Of a stretch of 64,000 nt of DNA, positions 62,002 through 64,000 are shown piece after piece. This stretch comes from Polaribacter ponticola (GTDB taxonomy: Bacteria; Bacteroidota; Bacteroidia; Flavobacteriales; Flavobacteriaceae): positions 1,643,001 through 1,707,000 of the forward strand of contig NZ_JAOSLC020000003.1 of NCBI RefSeq assembly GCF_026191475.2, in the 5' to 3' direction. Positions within the stretch are counted from its first letter, which is position 1, and every line of letters begins with the position of its first letter. Below the pieces are notes generated by a model. The model was given only the letters and a program-made list of their open reading frames with translations, had not been told where the DNA came from and did not search any database. The translations under genes and the position numbers were made by a program.

Positions 62002-64000
62002 CTAATTCTCCATAGAAAGTAACACCATTCTTAACTCCATAAAAGTAAACGACTTATCTACTTTTTCTTTGAGTTCGGTTAAGTTTTTAAACTCGGTTTC
62101 TTCAATTGCTTTAATTATCTTCTTATACTTTTTAATATCTATCAGTTCTAAAATATCTACGTCGCCAGAAGGAATATAACTTGCTAAATGGCTTTCTATT
62201 GTACCAACAGTTAAACTACGTTCTTTAGCAATATCTTTTACAGAAAGACCCGATTTAAACAACTCAAATGTAATTTGCTTTGTCGGTTTTTTATCTTCCT
62301 TTTTTTGCTTATTTAGTTTATTTATTCCGTTTTCTTTGCAATAAGTATTTATTACTTCTAAAATTTCTTCACCATATTTAGAAACTCTAGTTTTTCCCAT
62401 TCCAGTAATTTCTAATAGTTCTTTCTCTGTTCTTGGGAGACTATCACACATAGCATATAAAGTTTCTTGGGTAAATATTTGAAAAGCAGGTATACTCGCT
62501 GCAACTCTAATTTCGTCTCTTAATTCTCTTAATTTTAATGCTAATAAAGGGTCTCTTTTAGAAGATAACTTCTTCTTTTTTGCAGTTGGAGCCGTTTTTT
62601 GCAAAACAGCTTTAGCTCTTACTTCTAAATATTCTTGTACTTTAAAACCGTTTGTCATCTTTTGTAATGCAAACAATTTTTCTAACAACTTCTCTTGTAA
62701 AGAGTCAAACTGTTTCGAAAAATCTTTTTTTACTGCTTTATTATCTGTAGAAAACTCAATAGCGTTTAAAGGTTTTAGTATATTTCCTTTTGTTTGAGTT
62801 ATAAAATAATCTAAAGCTTTTGCAAATCGTTCTTCTATTTGAGAGCTGTTTTCTGGTAAAACATTGTCTTCTGCAATTTGTGCCAATTGATTTTTAAATC
62901 CGTTAGAGACTTTCATTAAAGCGACAACTCCATCGTCTTTTATAGTTTGTAAATGATCTATGACATCACCTTTTATACTTGTTCTATTTTTGTAAAAAAC
63001 ATCAATTAAACGAGTTGTTGGATATAAAAAAGGCTGATAATCGAATAATTCTGAAATTAAATTCAGCTGAAAATATTTTTCAGAATCATTTAAAATACTT
63101 TCATCAGGATGATTCTCCTCTACACTTTCATTAAAAACGCTTACAGTTCTGTCATTAATAATTGCGCTACTTGTAATTGGCGTTTTTAAAACCAAACCTT
63201 CTAAAGAAGTACATCTACTTAAAGCCACATATGTTTGCCCATGTGCAAAAGATGCTTCTGCATCTATAATTGCTTTTTCAAAGGTTAAACCTTGACTTTT
63301 ATGAATTGTAATTGCCCAAGCTAATCGTAACGGAATCTGAGAAAAAGAACCAATAACATCTTCTTTAATCTCTTTTGTTTCTTCATTAATGGAGTAATTT
63401 ACATTATCCCAAGTTTCTTTTTCGGTAACAATTTCATCTATTTCATTGGCACATTGTACGGTAACATTTTCTGTAGAAACGTCTGTTACAATACCAATTT
63501 TACCATTATAATATCTTTTATCTGGCGAAGAATCATTTTTGATAAACATAACTTGTGCACCAATCTTTAATTCTAACCTTTCTGAATTCGGAAAAGCATT
63601 TTCATTAAACTTTCCAGAAATATCAGCTTTAAAAAAAGCACTTATTGTTTTTAACTTATTTAGTTCAGAATCGTTAATTAAATTCGCTCTATTATTATGA
63701 GTTGTTAAGGTAATATAGCCATCATCTTTTGTTGGTGAAAAATTAGGATCATACCGTTCATTTAAAATTTTAGCTGAATCTTCTGATAAATTATCATTTC
63801 TAATTTCATTTAAAACTTTAATAAAATTTTCGTTTTTCTGGCGATAAATATGTTTTAACTCTATAGAAACGACGTCTGCTTCTTGGAAAGCTTTACTGCT
63901 AAAAAAGTATACGGTATTATAATGTTGTTGTAATAAACTCCATTCATTTGGCCTAACAACAGGTGCTAATTGTTGCAAATCGCCAATCATTAAAACTTGT
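62002..64000 (-). CDS. Pif1/RecD-type helicase with HRDC and HTH domains, N-terminus cut
   Basis: About 665 residues of the C-terminal part; the frame is open to the window edge, where it reads QVLMIGDLQQLAP, the Walker B segment of Pif1-like helicases, so the ATP-binding N-terminus is outside. Later motifs are present: IYRQKNENF, TTHNNRANLIN, QVMFIKND, and the motif VI-like AITIHKSQGLTFEKAIIDAEASFAHGQTYVALSRC. Then an HRDC domain (about residues 500-560 of the visible part, ALKLRELRDEIRVAASIPAFQIF) and a final helix-turn-helix domain (TKQITFELFKSGLSVKDIAKERS). Likely a replication/repair DNA helicase. Converges on recJ, 3 bases apart. Confidence 0.88.
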   Translation of the reverse strand, partial: QVLMIGDLQQLAPVVRPNEWSLLQQHYNTVYFFSSKAFQEADVVSIELKHIYRQKNENFIKVLNEIRNDNLSEDSAKILNERYDPNFSPTKDDGYITLTTHNNRANLINDSELNKLKTISAFFKADISGKFNENAFPNSERLELKIGAQVMFIKNDSSPDKRYYNGKIGIVTDVSTENVTVQCANEIDEIVTEKETWDNVNYSINEETKEIKEDVIGSFSQIPLRLAWAITIHKSQGLTFEKAIIDAEASFAHGQTYVALSRCTSLEGLVLKTPITSSAIINDRTVSVFNESVEENHPDESILNDSEKYFQLNLISELFDYQPFLYPTTRLIDVFYKNRTSIKGDVIDHLQTIKDDGVVALMKVSNGFKNQLAQIAEDNVLPENSSQIEERFAKALDYFITQTKGNILKPLNAIEFSTDNKAVKKDFSKQFDSLQEKLLEKLFALQKMTNGFKVQEYLEVRAKAVLQKTAPTAKKKKLSSKRDPLLALKLRELRDEIRVAASIPAFQIFTQETLYAMCDSLPRTEKELLEITGMGKTRVSKYGEEILEVINTYCKENGINKLNKQKKEDKKPTKQITFELFKSGLSVKDIAKERSLTVGTIESHLASYIPSGDVDILELIDIKKYKKIIKAIEETEFKNLTELKEKVDKSFTFMELRMVLLSMEN

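Noticed and set aside
1..64000. CRISPR arrays, tRNA, rRNA, insertion sequences, defence genes
   Set aside because: No regularly spaced direct repeats with spacers, no recognisable RNA genes, transposases or restriction/toxin genes were seen on either strand.

Overview
The window looks like chromosomal core of a low-GC (roughly 30% by eye) marine-type Bacteroidetes, most likely a Flavobacteriaceae (Polaribacter/Tenacibaculum-like; the family is inferred from gene content and promoter style, not from a marker tree). Supporting signs are a MoxR/DUF58/Bat operon, type IX secretion (T9SS) C-terminal domains, DUF2480 and DUF3078 genes, TonB receptors with FecI/FecR regulation, no Shine-Dalgarno signals, and promoters of the Bacteroidetes type (TTG/TTTG, 17-22 nt, TAnnTTTG). 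I saw no rRNA, tRNA, CRISPR array, prophage or insertion sequence.

Layout. 1-6.4 kb: leftward moxR-DUF58-membrane protein-batA-batB-batC-batD(partial) operon. 6.5-14.1 kb: FecI-type sigma, FecR-type anti-sigma and two paralogous TonB receptors. 14.2-18.1 kb: acetyltransferase, LpxH-like hydrolase, S41 protease, dCMP deaminase, HupE-like protein. 18.2-22.9 kb: rimP-nusA-infB operon with its own promoter and a leader hairpin. 23-30 kb: universal stress protein, holin-like membrane protein, fused acyltransferase (ornithine/amino-acid lipid type), aspartate kinase, acetyltransferase, fbp, sod. 30-34.6 kb: an unrecognised secreted protein and an ELWxxDGT-repeat T9SS cargo, which share the same operator-promoter arrangement. 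34.7-42.2 kb: glutamine amidotransferase/PRTase, PfkB kinase, sufE, SufT-like, DUF2480, two DUF3078 proteins, CNNM transporter. 42.2-50.8 kb: hflX, endonuclease/phosphatase-family protein, glpQ, ClC channel, GTP cyclohydrolase II-like protein, aspS. 50.8-51.2 kb: a cluster of palindromic repeats. 51.2-64 kb: cupin, rsmI, uracil-DNA glycosylase family, two paralogous HTH regulators flanking an M28 peptidase, CMD-family protein, lectin-domain T9SS cargo, OsmC, recJ, and a Pif1-type helicase running off the window end.

Two things stand out. First, nine genes are broken by one-base shifts, nine of the ten shifts at A/T runs of 6-8 bases, and the victims include recJ and an LpxH-like gene. The pattern points to base-calling or assembly indels rather than gene decay, so I annotate these genes at full length across the shift. 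Second, there are several unannotated regulatory structures: the shared palindromic operator at 31.8 and 34.6 kb, the two HTH-regulator loci each facing a short terminator-ended transcript with a TTGGGGGA block, a possible antisense-side small RNA next to hflX, and the rimP leader hairpin. I see no clear new enzymatic or defence system; the paired HTH/short-transcript loci are the best candidate for something undescribed.
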